Of a stretch of DNA of 64,000 nt, positions 45,357 through 57,958 are shown piece after piece. The translations under genes and the position numbers were made by a program. How positions within the stretch are numbered: the first letter of the stretch is position 1; each line of letters begins with the position of its first letter. Location of the stretch: positions 1 through 64,000 of the forward strand of contig JAUCBJ010002381.1 in NCBI GenBank assembly GCA_032718475.1. The letters run 5' to 3'. The notes under the pieces are model-generated. The model saw only the letters and a program-made list of their open reading frames with translations, was not told where the DNA came from and searched no databases. This DNA is from Nemertoderma westbladi. Taxonomy: Eukaryota > Xenacoelomorpha > Nemertodermatida > Nemertodermatidae.

Positions 45357-47918
45357 TACCAAGGGATTTGCCAGGGAGGTAGAGAACCCCGACATTGAAA
45401 CGGACCAGACTTATTGTCTCCCACACCATTATGTAACCCACCCCAAACAATGATAAACCAAACAATGTTCGAGTGGTTAATGACTGCGCAGCAGTCTATA
45501 AAGGTATGTCCCTAAACTCTGAACTAATGGATGGTCCCAATCTCAATAGCTACTTAATAGGGATACTGTTACGCTTTAGACAGCGCCGATTTGCCTTTAC
45601 TTGTGTCATCGATGCGATATTCCACCAGGTGAGAGCCTGCAAGGCGGACCAAGATAGTCTAAGGTTTTTCCTGGTACGAGAATGAGGGCCTATCAGGCCC
45701 AGTGGTTATGTACCAGACGTATGTCAGAATATTTGGCGCCCGCGACAGTCCCAATGGCACGCTGTTTGTTTTAAAGAAAATGGCGACAGCCCAGATTGGA
45801 AATTACCCGGTAGACGTAATCGAGTCCATCTTAAGGAACTTTTATATGGACGATGGATTGGTGTCCAAGGACACGGCAGAACAAGCCATAGATGTGGCTC
45901 ACGTTCTACAGGAGTGCTTGGCTACGGGAGGGTTCCCACTGACCAAGTTTACCACCAATTCGGAGGCTTTATTGGAGTCGTTCCCAGTGAAAGATTGCGG
46001 GAGCGGAGACATTGAATTGGGTGTAGAACCTATCCCTATGGCACGAGTACTGGGACTCGGATGGAATCCAAACACAAATAAATTCCAGGTAAGGGTGAGA
46101 TGTGAGCCAAGTAGCCCAGACAAAACCTTGACTAAGATGATCTGCTTGTCGACCATGAGCAGATTGTTTGACCCGATGAACTTTATCAGTCTGGTAATAT
46201 TACAGGCGCGGATATGTATGAGGAAAATCTGGCTGTCCGACTTAGAGTGGGATGAGCCGATATCCCCAATACATGCGAAGCAGTGGAGAGAGTGGGAAGC
46301 CGAGTTGCATTTATTGAAAAATATAGATGTGCCCCGCTCCTACTTTCCAAATCAGCTGGTATTTCCAGCTGATTTCGAACTGCACTTGTTTAGTGATGCA
46401 AGTGACACCGGATTTGGTATAGTAGCCTACCTTCGCCGAGAGGTAAGTCAGGATAAGTTTGAGACGGCCTTTGTTACTTCTAGATCAAAGTCAATGCCGA
46501 TCAAATACATGACTGTCCCTCGTGCAGAGTTGCAGGCAGCAGTGGTATCGGTCGAGGTAAGTAAACAAATAAAGGAGGAATTAGACACGACCTTGACATT
46601 ATTCTATTGGACGGACGCATCTTTGGTGCTGGTGTATATTGCAGCTGACAATATTGCACTAAAGACATTCGTAGCCAACAGCCGTGCCCAGATCGTTGAC
46701 TTTTCGACCAAGGAGCAATGGAGACATTGTCCAGGAGTGTTAAACCCCGCTGACATAACTTCGCGAGGTGCCATGCCAGCAGAATTCTGTCAGGAAGAAT
46801 CCCAGGAGTTTTGGTTACATGGGCCGGATTTTCTGACGAGGACACAGGAACATTGGCCAGAGATGCTGAAGATTGTTACCAATCCGATGCTGATAGACGC
46901 AGAGGTCAAGTTGGATAAGGTTTCCAAGTCCAAGTCAAAGGCCAGACTAGAATCACTGGAGCGGCCTGAAGAATCACTGGAGCGGCTTGAAGAATCATTG
47001 GAGCAGCCTGCAGACTTGTCGGACCAAGAGACATATATGACTACAAGTTCCGGAAGGGTAAGTTATGACATAAAACCACCCTTACAGACTGCGCAAGGGT
47101 CACAGTTAGTAAGTGATGGACAGCAAATAACCACAAAGGTGGAGCCTTTGGTTTACAAATCTGCGGATTTGGATTCGAAGGTTCCGTTAGCGAATACGCA
47201 ACCGTCACCAGCATTAGAGCCACGTAGTATTTATGACAAATTGATAAAATCATCGGCCTCTTGGCTGACAATTTGTAAGAGAACCGCGTGGTTGAGCCGA
47301 TATGTTTCGTTCCTTTATTTAAAATATACGAAGCATTTAGAAGATCAAACGAGCACTAACAGTGAGCGAATTCGGAAGTTGAAACAACCTCTGACAGAGG
47401 GTGAGATCGATCAAGCGGAATTAAAACATTTGAGACATTATCAAATGTGTGCCTTCCCAAAAGAATTCAATCAAATGTGTGCCTTCCCAAAAGAATTCAA
47501 TCTATTATCGGCTCAACGACCAGTTCTTTATAAACCCCTTAAGAAGTGGAGTCCACTAATACATAAGGGTTTGATTTGTCATAGATCAAGAAACCAAACT
47601 GTCAACATAAATTCACAGTTTATGATCCCAGTGATAATCCCTAGTCACCCAATAGAATTGCAAAGAGCGATTCTATGGGATATACATAAGAGAGTACATC
47701 ACGCGGGAAGGTTACACTGCTTGTCGGCAGCGAGACAGCGATTTATTCTGTTACAGCCAAGCAAGGCGGTAGGTACAATGTACGACGCCTGTCTGGTCTG
47801 TAAGAGAGTAAACGCCAGAGTGTTGGAACAAGAAATGGCTGAACTCCCGAAAGCGAGAGTACAGGCATATGATCCACCCTTCACGAACACAGGAGTGGAC
47901 TGTTTTGGCCCGATTGAG
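45357..47918 (+). pseudogene. BEL-2 reverse transcriptase, RNase H and integrase start
   Basis: The RT fingers and motif A (VIDAIFHQVR, near 45610-45640) lie in one frame; after a frame break near 45690 the palm carries FYMDDGLVS (YMDD, near 45842). RNase H: HLFSDASDTGFGIVAYL (46385-46435), AELQAA, WTDASLVLVYI and NPADITSRG. Integrase zinc-binding region: HHAGRLH and CLVCKR (47695-47810), then TNTGVDCFGPI with the first catalytic Asp, cut at 47918. A 30-bp tandem duplication (QMCAFPKEFN twice, about 47443-47502) and frame breaks upstream of RT indicate decay, but the 45702-47918 frame is otherwise open. Confidence 0.9.
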
Positions 47919-49302
47919 GCACTACTACTACTAGGATTGGCATGCTGCATTGCAGCTGCGTTTTTAAGAATGCTGTGCCGGCTTATCGACAAAATTGCAC
48001 CGCCACAACTCCCTATCACCCATGACATTTGCTAGATCATCCGCATCTTCAAGGCCAGTGTCCTTTAAGATGCGTCTCAAGAAAGTCATGGGCTGTCCAC
48101 CATGCTTATTCACTCCATGAGGCTGCCAAAGTACAAGATTATGCACTGGCTGGTCCTCGTGGCGAAAGCAATGTCCTGCAAAGCGGAGGCGATTTTGTTC
48201 TAGTGTCAAGCTTAGGGGAACCAATGAGACATCTCCAATGTTCTGGTTGGATAGTGTCTGGTTGGAGATGTGTGCATTGTACTTGACACAATGAACCCGG
48301 CGTAGCATTCTTGTGAATGTGCCATCCAGAGATCCATCCAGTTAGAGCCCAGCATGGACTCCCATAGAGGAGTACTGGAACTACTGCTGCTCTAAATAAT
48401 CGGACCTTAAGTTTCCGATTAATTCTCGGTGACTTCCAAATCCTGGAAAGCCTATTCAAGGCTGCCCATGCCTTTCCCTTACGTATTCGAAGGTCCTCGC
48501 TTGACTTCTGGATCCATGATCCCAGGTAACAGAAGTCATCCACATGCTCAAGCATACCATATTTTGAGCTTATGCTCATCCGATCAGAGACTTGCTGAGG
48601 ACTTTCAAAGTTAACTGTCAAGTAGTTTCTGTAGTTAATAAAAAGACCAACACTAGAAGCAGCATGTTCTAATGAGCTGAGGAGCCGTTGGGCTCCCTCT
48701 AGTGATTCTGAGAGTACTCCTAAGTCATCAGCAAAGTCTAGATCAGTTAGGTACTTGGCAGGATTTCCTCGACTTCTGGAGCCAGTAGGTGGAGTTATCA
48801 TCACCCCATCATCATTATGATGATCTAAGGACATGCGTAGAATATAGTCAACAACAATTATGAACAAGAATGGTGCAAGTGCGTCTCCCTGGAGGACGCC
48901 CCATAACACTTCAAATGGTTCTGTGTCACCGTCAACAGTAGACACAAATTTTGTCGAACCATCGTATACTGAGAGACTGAATCAAAGGCCTTGAAGAAGT
49001 CAACAAAGATAACAGCCAGGTGCCTGTCTTTCTTTTTTGATAACTCTTCAATTATCCTTCTAAGTGCTAAAATGGGCTCCATGTTCCCACGACCTTTACG
49101 GAACCCATTCTGATTTCCATGGAGCAGTCTCTCAATGGGATCCCTGATGCGATTTAATAGAATTCTATTGTATAGCTTTGCAGAAATCGAGATCAATGAG
49201 ATTCCCCGAAAAGAACCATAGAGTGTTAGGTTGCCCTTCTTGAGAACTGGCACCAACTTATTTGTTTTAATTTCTTGTAGGACTCTTGTTGTTCGGTACA
49301 TT
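47919..49302 (-). mobile_element. RTE-like LINE, 5'-truncated, minus strand
   Basis: Reverse complement of about 53570-55020 of the intact copy. Carries RT with GVLQGDALAPF and DFADDLGVLSES, with frameshifts near 48350 and 48900. The 3' end (complement of tagtagtagtgcc) abuts BEL-2; the 5' end abuts the CR1/L2-like 3' region. No target duplication flanks it. Confidence 0.85.
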
Positions 49303-49312
49303 CAGATACACA

Positions 49313-51670
49313 CAGTATAAATAGTAAATAATTAATAAACTAATAACTTACTGTAGGACTATTGTACCTATTTTTACATTGCATACGGAGGTGAGATTTA
49401 TCTGCAGATTTAAAAGAATGTTGATTATCTAGGTTTTTAATTTCATTAGGCAGAGCGTTCCAATTTTTAATGCCGTTAAAAATGAAAGTATCAGATTCAG
49501 AGGATTTACAATTCGGGAGGTAGAAGTTTGAAGCACTAGCTCTGGTACTGTAAGAGTGTGTATCGCGTACTCTGTTGAATTTTTGTTTTAGGTAATTGGG
49601 ACATTTACCATTATACACTTTATGCACATGGTTAAGGCGTAGCTGCTTAACTCTACTATCTAAGTTAAGTAGTCCAGATTCAGAAAAGTCATCTGGAGTT
49701 AGGTGGTGCCTAGGTTTGTAGTCTTTAATAAATCGTACTACTTTATTCTGAGCTACTTGTAATTCACATTTAAGCTGTTTGGTTAAGCCTTCATACAAAG
49801 AAGAGCACGCATAGTCCATGTGACACTGTATTAAAGAAGAGCAATGTAACTTGCGGGAGTCGGTGTTTAAACTATTTTTATTTCTGTATAGAAACCTAAG
49901 CCTACTGTTAACTTTCGAGAAAATATTTTTCACTGTGCTTTCTCCTGATAAGCAGTTATCCAATGTGGCGCCTAAATATTTAACTTCCTTTTTATTTTCA
50001 ATCTTATGTCCATTACTAGTGACTTCAAACTTAGTTACCTTCTTTAACTTTCTTTTGGAACCAAACAAAATACTTTCAGTCTTACCGTAGTGAATGGATA
50101 GCTTATTGTCAACCAACCACTCATTACATGTTTCTAGAACTGCACTTAACTTTTGGGAAATATGGATAGGATCTTTATGAGAGAAAATAAGAGCACTGTC
50201 GTCGGGATATAAAATGAGTTTAAAATCGGGATCTATACTACTTATCATATCATTTACATAGCATACAAAAAGCAGAGGACCTAATATACTACCTTGCGGT
50301 ACACCACAGGTAATCTCTTGTACAGTAGACTGCGATTTGCTAATGACTACAGTTTGACCTCTGTCTGACAGGTAGGACTTGAACCAGTCTATATAACCTA
50401 CACCCATCAGACCTAACTTACCAAGCAGAATTTCGTGATCTACAGTATCGAAAGCCTTTTGTAGGTCCAACATTACCATACCGGTATATAAGCCCTTTGC
50501 GTTATTACATCTAATTGTATCAGTTAAGTTAATAAGGCAGGTGTCTGTAGAATATGATTTACGAAAACCGGACTGAAGTTCATAGATCAGATTTAGCCTA
50601 CTAAGATGTGCTTCCAGCTGTAGAAAAACAGAACGTTCTAGAATTTTAGATACAATACTTAAGATACTAACAGGTCTGTAATTACAGAGTTCTACTTTAC
50701 TATTCTTTTCATACAGAGGAACAACCTTAGCTAATTTCAGTTCGTCTGGTACTACATTATCTACGATAGAGTAATTAATAATAAAAGTACTAATAGGTAC
50801 TTTAAGTACTTCAGCACCATCCTTAAGAAAACGGGCAGGTATTAGATCTAGACCGGTACTTTTTGAGGCTGATAGGCTAAGTAGATTTTGAAAAACGAAA
50901 TCCTCAGAAACGGGTTTTAAAAATAACTTTTCTGAATTTTGTAACTTTTCTAAATAAAAATTATTTAGAGTTTCGGACCCTATACTATATTTATTACTTG
51001 ATAACGGTAACTTCTTAACTAAATTAGAGGCAACATTAGTAAAATAATTATTAAATAAATTACTAACTAGAGTATGATCATTTATCAGCTCACCGTTATC
51101 TTGCAGAACAATATTCGATTTAGATTTAAGGTTTTTATAACCTAAAGATTTTAGGGTAGACCATAGACTTTTAAGATTATCTTTATTCTCACTTATGTTG
51201 TTGTACAAATATTCAGATTTCGCTTTTTTTATTTCCCGTTGGACAAGGTTTCTATATTTGCAGAAATTATTATAATCAGCTAAAACACGTTATTTCCTAA
51301 ATTTATACAAACAGTTATCTCTTTCTCTGATATTACTAAGAATACCCGAGGTCATCCAGGGCTCAGTGCGTTGTTTAAGACTAATTTCTTTAATTGGTGC
51401 TACAGTATTAAGTGCCTTTAGAAATATATCTTTAAAAACAGTGTACGCAAGGTTAATGTCAGCGTCCTTAAAACAGGGTTCCCAGTCAGAATTAACTAAC
51501 AAACTTAAAAAGTGTTCCTTGCTGTAATTTTTCATAAACCTAACTGTTACTGTTTTATGATCCCCGAAAAAAGATTTTTGTGTCTTTCTTGTGCAAAAAA
51601 CTATAAAATGATCGCTTAGACCTATAGGTAAAACCCCAGATTGAGAAATAAAGGAGAAAAGAGTTGAATT
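49313..51670 (-). mobile_element. CR1/L2-like LINE, minus strand, truncated both ends
   Basis: The 3' side lacks the terminal (atct)n tail preserved at 57959-59337; the 5' side ends at about 51670 where the tRNA-bearing inverted repeat begins. Confidence 0.85.
49340..51670 (-). pseudogene. CR1/L2-like endonuclease end and reverse transcriptase
   Basis: Endonuclease C-terminus with LSDHFIVFC, linker EPWMTSGILSNIRERD, then [28 protein letters not shown] (motif A), [14 protein letters not shown] (motif B), and motif C reading LYPDDSAL where the sister copy at 58035 has YADD, so one G-to-C change removes the motif Ala. One in-frame TAA (51290-51292) separates the two parts; otherwise about 775 codons are open and in the same frame. 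C-terminus conserved with the other copy ([14 protein letters not shown]). Confidence 0.88.
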
Positions 51671-52376
51671 GAGTTGGAGGAAAATTGAGTAAAATACTTT
51701 TGCATTAGACGTTTGAAAAAAGGTAAAATGCAGAAAAAAACAAAAAATAAATGAATATGTTTCGTGCTGCGCAAAGCGGAAAAATATACATATTGAAATT
51801 TTTTCAAGTTGGTCACTATATAGGTTGAAAAATGACTGTTCGAAATTTTGGAGCGTTCTTACAAGAATTGGCGACGGGGGAGCGGTTTTTATCAAGGGTA
51901 CGGATTTACGGTCTTCTAATAAAAAATATTTCTGACACGCCCAGTGGGGGGAGAGATTTTTCGAATGGGATGGACAGTTCAATTAGTGGTACGTATCGTA
52001 GTAGACGTAGTGAGTTCCGTCTGAAAGCTTTCAAATATTAGACCAAGACGATGTTGCTGTTATGGTACCGGTAGGCTAGGCCTATGCTAAGCTTAATTAC
52101 AACTGTATTGAAGCCTACTGTACTGAAGATTCGTGGTTCACCCTACAATCCCATTTATCAAAAAATGTAAGTGGCCAATATGGGGGTCGAACCCATGACA
52201 TTCGCGTTATTAGCACGACGCTCTAACCAACTGAGCTAATCGGCCGCGATGTAATCCGTATTAATTAATAGTTAATAATTAATGATAATTAATTACCAAT
52301 CGGGTAATACTGCTGTCTTCTGTGTCATACTGTAGATCCAGAGAACTTGCCACCTCCATGTAATTACGTGTATGCA
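51670..52376. repeat. Outer inverted repeat, left arm (with tRNA-Ile)
   Basis: Reverse complement of 61876-63141 apart from the 568-bp LINE fragment in the right arm and small indels. Landmarks: cctccaactc (inner complement), tcgtgctgcgcaaagcgg, cccagtggggggagag, tRNA, ccagagaacttgccacctcc. Confidence 0.92.
52172..52245 (-). tRNA. tRNA-Ile (anticodon AAU)
   Basis: 74 nt, identical to the copy at 62581. Acceptor GGCCGAT/ATTGGCC with discriminator A, D stem GCTC/GAGC, anticodon loop CTAATAA, T stem ATGGG/CCCAT with TTCGACC loop. No intron. CCA not encoded, as expected in eukaryotes. Confidence 0.95.
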
Positions 52377-52437
52377 AATACTGTACGTCTATGAACGCGG
52401 TGAAAATTAGAGGTCTCTTATGACTTGAGAGAGCCTA

Positions 52438-55020
52438 CCACAATCTACAAGCAGCTACTGATGGAGTGGATCAGCATGCATTCTTAACATTCCTGGGAGA
52501 CTTTAATGCAAGTCTGCATCAATCACCGACATCACCCTGGGTCTATAGCAATAGTGTTAACCGAAATTCTGTCCATCTTCAGGATTTTATCTCTGGAAAT
52601 GGATTGTTTTCGGCTGGAACCCAGTTCAAGAAGCGAACTGGAAAGCTATGGACTCATAGTGGACCCAGTGGTCACAAGTCCCAGATAGACCATATTCTGT
52701 TTCGTAGGAAATACAGGAGCTCTATACAAGACTGTAATGCATTTACACTTCGACCCTTCTCCAGTGATCACCGCCTTATTGTGGCCAAGGTAAGACTTAG
52801 TCTGCGTGCTAGCAGAACAACGAAATCTGCCTTGCCACGGCATGACTGGTCCTCTCTGTTGCAACAGCCAAGTGTGAGATCCAGCTTCACACTACAGCTG
52901 AGCAACAGGTATGAGGCTCTTGCCTCTGAGGCGGCAGATCACTGTGAGGGCTATACTGCCTTTACAGAAGCAGTTAAGTTAGCAGCTGCAGAAACAGTTC
53001 CTGTATACCCTCGAAACAGGAAAAGGGCCCCCTGGACTGACAACAAAATTCAGAAGTGCCGAAATGACCTTCATAAGGCGCAGAAAGAGTCCCGACTCAA
53101 ACAGACTACAGCGGCCAAGAATGCAGTTAAAGCTGCATCTAGGTCCCTGAACAGGCAGTACTCTGTTAATCTACAGGAGCTAATAAACCAACAGGTTGAT
53201 GCCATCAATGATGCTGACGACAGCAGGCAATCATCCCAGGCATGGAAATCGATCAATCTGCTTACTGGGCGGAAAAGCCAACCAACCACCAAGGTTAAGG
53301 CTGAATCACCAGCCGATCGCCTCAATGGTTGGAAAGCCCACTTTGAAAAGCTCCTCAATAATGACAGGGTATTGCCTGATAACTTTATAGAAGTAAAAGT
53401 GTCTGAGTCTGTACTCCCAGATATTCCCATTGGCGATATCTCCTTTGCAGAAGTGAATGCTGCTGCAAAGAGCATTAAGATCAATCGTGCCAGTGGAGTA
53501 GATGGTGTTCCCCCTGAGGTCTTTAAAATACCTGAGTGTTTAAAGCTCATCTATCCCATCATAGTAGACATGTACCGTACAACAAGAGTCCCACAAGAAA
53601 TGAAAACAAATAAGTTGGTGCCAGTTCCCAAGAAAGGCAACCTAACACTCTATGGTTCTTTTCGGGGAATCTCATTGATCTCGATTGCTGCAAAACTATA
53701 CAATAGAATTCTATTAAATCGCATCAGGGATCCCATTGAGAGACTGCTACGTGGAAATCAGAATGGGTTCCGTAAAGGTCGTGGGACCATGGAGCCCATT
53801 TTGGCACTTAGAAGGATAATTGAAGAGTTATCAAAAAAGAAAGACAGGCATCTGGCTGTTATCTTTGTTGACTTCTTCAAGGCCTTTGATTCAGTCTCTC
53901 GCTCACGTATGTTCAGCATACTTTCATTATATGGGATTCCTGATGAAATTATTGCAGCAATCAGATCAGTATACGATGGTTCAACAACATTTGTGTCTAC
54001 TGTTGACGGTGACACAGAACCATTTGAAGTGTTATGGGGCGTCCTCCAAGGAGACACACTTGCACCATTCTTGTTCATTATTGTGGTTGACTATGTTCTA
54101 CGCATGTCCTTAGATCATCATAATGATGATGGGGTGATGATAACTCCACCTACTGGCTCCAGAAGTCGAGGAAATCCTGCCAAGTACCTAACTGATCTAG
54201 ACTTTGCTGATGACTTAGGAGTACTCTCAGAATCATTAGAGGGAGCCCAGCGGCTCCTCAGCTCATTAGAACATGCTGCTTCTAGTGTTGGTCTTTTTAT
54301 TAACTCCAGAAAGACCAAAATTCTGACAGTTAACTTTGAAAGTCCTCAGCAAGTCTCTGATCGGATGAGCATAAGCTCAAAGGATGGTATGCTTGAGCAT
54401 GTGGACGACTTCTGTTACCTGGGATCATGGATCCGGAAGTCAGGTGAGGACCTTCGAATACGTAAGGGAAAGGCATGGGCAGCCTTGAATAGGCTTTCCA
54501 GGATTTGGAAGTCACCTAGAATTAATCGGAGGCTTGGGGTCCGATTATTTAGAGCAGCAGTAGTTCCAGTACTCCTCTACGGGAGTCCATGCTGGGCTCT
54601 AACTGCTGAGGACACCAAATCTCTGGATGGCACATTCACAAGAATGCTACGCCGGGTACATTGTGTCAAGTACAGTGCACACATCTCCGGCCGGACACTG
54701 TGTAGCATTGGAGGTGTCTCATTGGTTCCCCCAAGCTTGACACTAGAACAAAATCGGCTCCGCTTTGCAGGGCATTGCTTTCGCCGTGAGGACCAGCCAG
54801 TGCATAATCTTGTACTTTGGCAGCCTCATGGAGTGAATAAGCATGGTGGACAACCCATGACTTTCTTGAGACGCATCTTAAAGGACACTGGCCTTGAAGA
54901 TGCGGATGATCTAGCAAATGTCATGGGTGATAGGGAGTTGTGGCGGTGCGATTTTGTCGATAAGCCGGCACAGCATTCTTAAAAATGCAGCTGCAATGCA
55001 GCATGCCGATCCTAGTAGTA
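52438..55020 (+). mobile_element. RTE-like LINE, 5'-truncated, recent insertion
   Basis: Perfect 11-bp target duplication gagagagccta (52427-52437 and 55021-55031). The 3' end is ...gccgatcctagtagta after gcagctgcaatgcagcatgc, shared by all family members in the window. The best-preserved member. Confidence 0.95.
52439..54982 (+). CDS. RTE-like LINE polyprotein, C-terminal 847 residues
   Basis: Open from the truncation point to the stop with no break. Residues about 15-120: C-terminal half of an apurinic-type endonuclease (LGDFNASLH, KSQIDHILF, FSSDHRLIVAKV). A linker of about 200 residues follows, then RT: KLVPVPKKGNLTLYGSFRGI, VIFVDFFKAFDSVS (motif A Asp), VLQGDTLAPFLFIIV (motif B), DLDFADDLGVLSES (motif C, FADD), LLYGSPCW; a C-terminal region with LRFAGHCFRREDQPVHNL and DRELWRCDFVDKP. 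The N-terminal endonuclease half, with its first catalytic residues, is absent, so the element cannot act alone. Family placement (RTE-like by C-terminal pattern and single ORF) is by eye. Confidence 0.92.
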   Translation, partial: HNLQAATDGVDQHAFLTFLGDFNASLHQSPTSPWVYSNSVNRNSVHLQDFISGNGLFSAGTQFKKRTGKLWTHSGPSGHKSQIDHILFRRKYRSSIQDCNAFTLRPFSSDHRLIVAKVRLSLRASRTTKSALPRHDWSSLLQQPSVRSSFTLQLSNRYEALASEAADHCEGYTAFTEAVKLAAAETVPVYPRNRKRAPWTDNKIQKCRNDLHKAQKESRLKQTTAAKNAVKAASRSLNRQYSVNLQELINQQVDAINDADDSRQSSQAWKSINLLTGRKSQPTTKVKAESPADRLNGWKAHFEKLLNNDRVLPDNFIEVKVSESVLPDIPIGDISFAEVNAAAKSIKINRASGVDGVPPEVFKIPECLKLIYPIIVDMYRTTRVPQEMKTNKLVPVPKKGNLTLYGSFRGISLISIAAKLYNRILLNRIRDPIERLLRGNQNGFRKGRGTMEPILALRRIIEELSKKKDRHLAVIFVDFFKAFDSVSRSRMFSILSLYGIPDEIIAAIRSVYDGSTTFVSTVDGDTEPFEVLWGVLQGDTLAPFLFIIVVDYVLRMSLDHHNDDGVMITPPTGSRSRGNPAKYLTDLDFADDLGVLSESLEGAQRLLSSLEHAASSVGLFINSRKTKILTVNFESPQQVSDRMSISSKDGMLEHVDDFCYLGSWIRKSGEDLRIRKGKAWAALNRLSRIWKSPRINRRLGVRLFRAAVVPVLLYGSPCWALTAEDTKSLDGTFTRMLRRVHCVKYSAHISGRTLCSIGGVSLVPPSLTLEQNRLRFAGHCFRREDQPVHNLVLWQPHGVNKHGGQPMTFLRRILKDTGLEDADDLANVMGDRELWRCDFVDKPAQHS

Positions 55021-55423
55021 GAGAGAGCCTATGCTAATAAAATGCCTGTGAAGGCAGCAACCAATCAAATGAGAGCTCATAGCATAGTTCAACAACCAAT
55101 GAAATTCGGGTTAGATACAATGCATGAGGGCAACATAATGCTAGGCAACACTGTAAATATATAAACAATTACTGTAGCTAAGAAATGCGTATAAAACAGA
55201 CAAGTCGTGTATAAAATATGGTGTATACTAACAATTGAAATGATTCTCAAAATAATGAATTTAAGATTCCAATGCGAAGTTGCCGCGCGCATCAAAAATT
55301 ATTTATGTTTGTTTATTATGTGTTTATTATCAATATGTTTATTTTTTATAATGAATTTACCTTTATTATTTGAATAAATTGTTTGTTTCGATGTTATTTT
55401 CTTATTATGTTATTTTTACCCAT

Positions 55424-56436
55424 TAGAACTAAGTTCGCAACACATTAGAACAAAGTTCGCAACTATTAGAACAAATTTCGCAAAAGTTAGATTTGGAACA
55501 AAGTACCGTAGGCTACAGACCACCATGCAGCATAAAGGAGGTGCCACCTGTGTTTGCATAGAAACTCGTACTAAGGGCATAATGCGATCTTGATCTTGCC
55601 GTAGTTGAAATTGACCTACAGTACTGTACGTTTCTGGGTTAAGGACACATATATTCGGCTGCAGTAGTACAAGGCCTGTCATGGCAAATGGTAAATCTAC
55701 CAACCAATAATGACTGGTCAGGAGTAGAGAATTTCCATTGGAGTAAGCTGAACATCACAGCACAGCAGTACTGTATAGCCAATGGTGGGTCATGTGTGAT
55801 GGCTCATTCCATGTAAAGTGCGGGACATTCGTTTACGACTTTTTGTGCATATTTTAGTACTGTAGATCAAGAAAATGAAGTAAAATATTATATTGCGTTT
55901 CTTAGAAAAACCAATTATCAGTTCAGTAAAAAAAAGCAGTTTGGAAAACCTGCAGCAGTTTATGTCTCAGAATTATTGCTTCAAAAAAATTGTAAAGTGC
56001 GGGACGCGTACGAAAGTGAAATTCTCAACTGTCAAATTCTTTGCTAAAGTTCAGCGAATTGAGTAAAGTTAGTAGGAAAACTTTTGTTCCGTGATGTTCC
56101 TAGATATGCAGGGAAAATAAATTAGCCTTTAGTAAGCTGGTAGGTAACTTCAATGAAACAGGGGAGTAGTTTAAGTGCAGCAAAGTCATGTAAAGTGTGG
56201 GACATTTCATTGTAAAGTGCGGGACACGTGCGATTTTATCATTTATAAACACATTAAATCGTTAATTATTACATTATTCCGACTAAATCAGTGATAGTTA
56301 TAAACTTGTCAGTGAGATTACTACATATAATTTGAACTTAAAGATGAATGACGATGCAACTAACCCTAACCAAAATACTAAACCTAACCTACCAAACTTA
56401 GTTGGTCCTGTAAAGCCCCTTACTACTGCGTACAAA
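55424..56436. repeat. Large inverted repeat, left arm
   Basis: Outer end: three 21-bp-type units (attagaacaaagttcgcaac); then caaagtaccgtaggctacag; four tgtaaagtgcgggac motifs (near 55812, 55991, 56189, 56211); inner end aaagccccttactactgcgt. Non-coding. Its complement is 57478-57958 plus 59338-59757. Confidence 0.95.
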
Positions 56437-57477
56437 TATACATTATACTGTAGTAGAATGATGTTATGTCGTTTGCAAAGCACAAATATATGTATCATTA
56501 ATCTGGGGTACTTAGTTTGTTTGTGGTGTTTCGTGTTATGTGGTAAAGTAAAAATATCAAAGGAAGTAGGGTAAGCGTGCATTTAGATGGAAGAACTTCA
56601 ACTGGAATAATCATAACAGACATAATAACTTCATATCAATCTCTGATATTAAGACACTATAAAAACATTCATGAAGATCACATATATTTCAGTAAATATC
56701 CTCAAAATTGTAATTCCTATTTTTATTAGTTTTTATACTCTGAATACTATTTGTAGGCCTGCCATTAACCCCTTCCTGGCTCTGGCTGGTGCGTAGGCCT
56801 ACTGCAAAGCTCCCATTCAGTCCCTTACGCTTACATGGTACGCTACTATAACGGTTTTATGGGTGCACTACAGTTCCAGGTCTAATCTGGCTATCTAATC
56901 TGTATTACATTAGGCCTACAGTAGTGCACTTACATGGTAATTTTACATAAGCCTAATAATATTGAACTGCCTGGAGGTGATAATACAGCAAGTAGGAGCC
57001 ACGCTACTAGGGCTTAGGGTAAGGCTACAAAAAAATGATACAAACAAATTTGTTATTGTCGTGCCTACTCTTCTGTTTTACTTACAGTATTAGGCACTAT
57101 AATATGTTGCCCTCTATTTGTTTTTTTACTCCATTTAGGGGTGTTCGTACATTGCCAGTGGCAGTGGCAGAGCAATGTTTTGCGCCATTTTTTTCATGCT
57201 GGGGCCAATTTCGAGAAAGGGAAAGGAAAAACTTTGTTAAACTTTGTGTTATGTTACGTATCGCAATATTGGAATGCTGGAATGGCGTATTAAAGCCCGT
57301 ACAGCCTATTTGTTGGAGGGAGGCCTATTAAGTATATCTATAAATAATCCCCCCCCCCCCCCCCCACCCGCCTCATAACTACTGTGCTGTTTGCACTGTA
57401 CTATAGGCCGGACCTCCAGTGGAATTGTATGCTTTACATACTTGAACATTTACTTGACAGGCAGTCACATGTATACA
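56437..57477. other. Spacer of the large inverted repeat
   Basis: About 1.04 kb with a C run (57349-57365) and no convincing gene. A 98-codon plus-strand frame (57035-57331) has no family signature. Confidence 0.6.
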
Positions 57478-57958
57478 TGTACGCAGTAGTAAGGGGCTTT
57501 ACAGGACCAACTAAGTTTGGTAGGTTAGGTTTAGTATTTTGGTTAGGGTTTAGTTGCATTGTCATTCATCTTTAAGTTCAAATTATATGTAGCAATCTCA
57601 CTGACAAGTTTATAACTATCACTGATTTAGTCGGAATAATGTAATAATTTACGATTTAATGTGTTTATAAATGATAAAATCGCACGTGTCCCGCACTTTA
57701 CAATGAAATGTCCCACACTTTACATGACTTTGCTGCACTTAAACTACTCCCCTGTTTCATTGATGTTACCTACCAGCTTACTAAAGGCTAATTTATTTTC
57801 CCTACATATCTAGGAACATCACGGAACAAAAGTTTTCCCACTAACTTTACTCAATTCGCTGAACTTTAGCAAAGAATTTGACAGTTGAGAATTTCACTTT
57901 CGTACGCGTCCCGTACTTTACAATTTTTTGAAGCAATAATTCTGAGACATAAACTATA

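Larger units (their letters stand above)
43260..47918 (+). mobile_element. BEL/Pao LTR retrotransposon, truncated (BEL-2)
   Basis: Zinc knuckles, protease, RT, RNase H and the start of integrase in BEL/Pao order, with several frame breaks and a SINE insertion (45109-45345). Ends abruptly in integrase at the 3' end of an inverted LINE. Neither LTR is present in the window. Confidence 0.88.
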
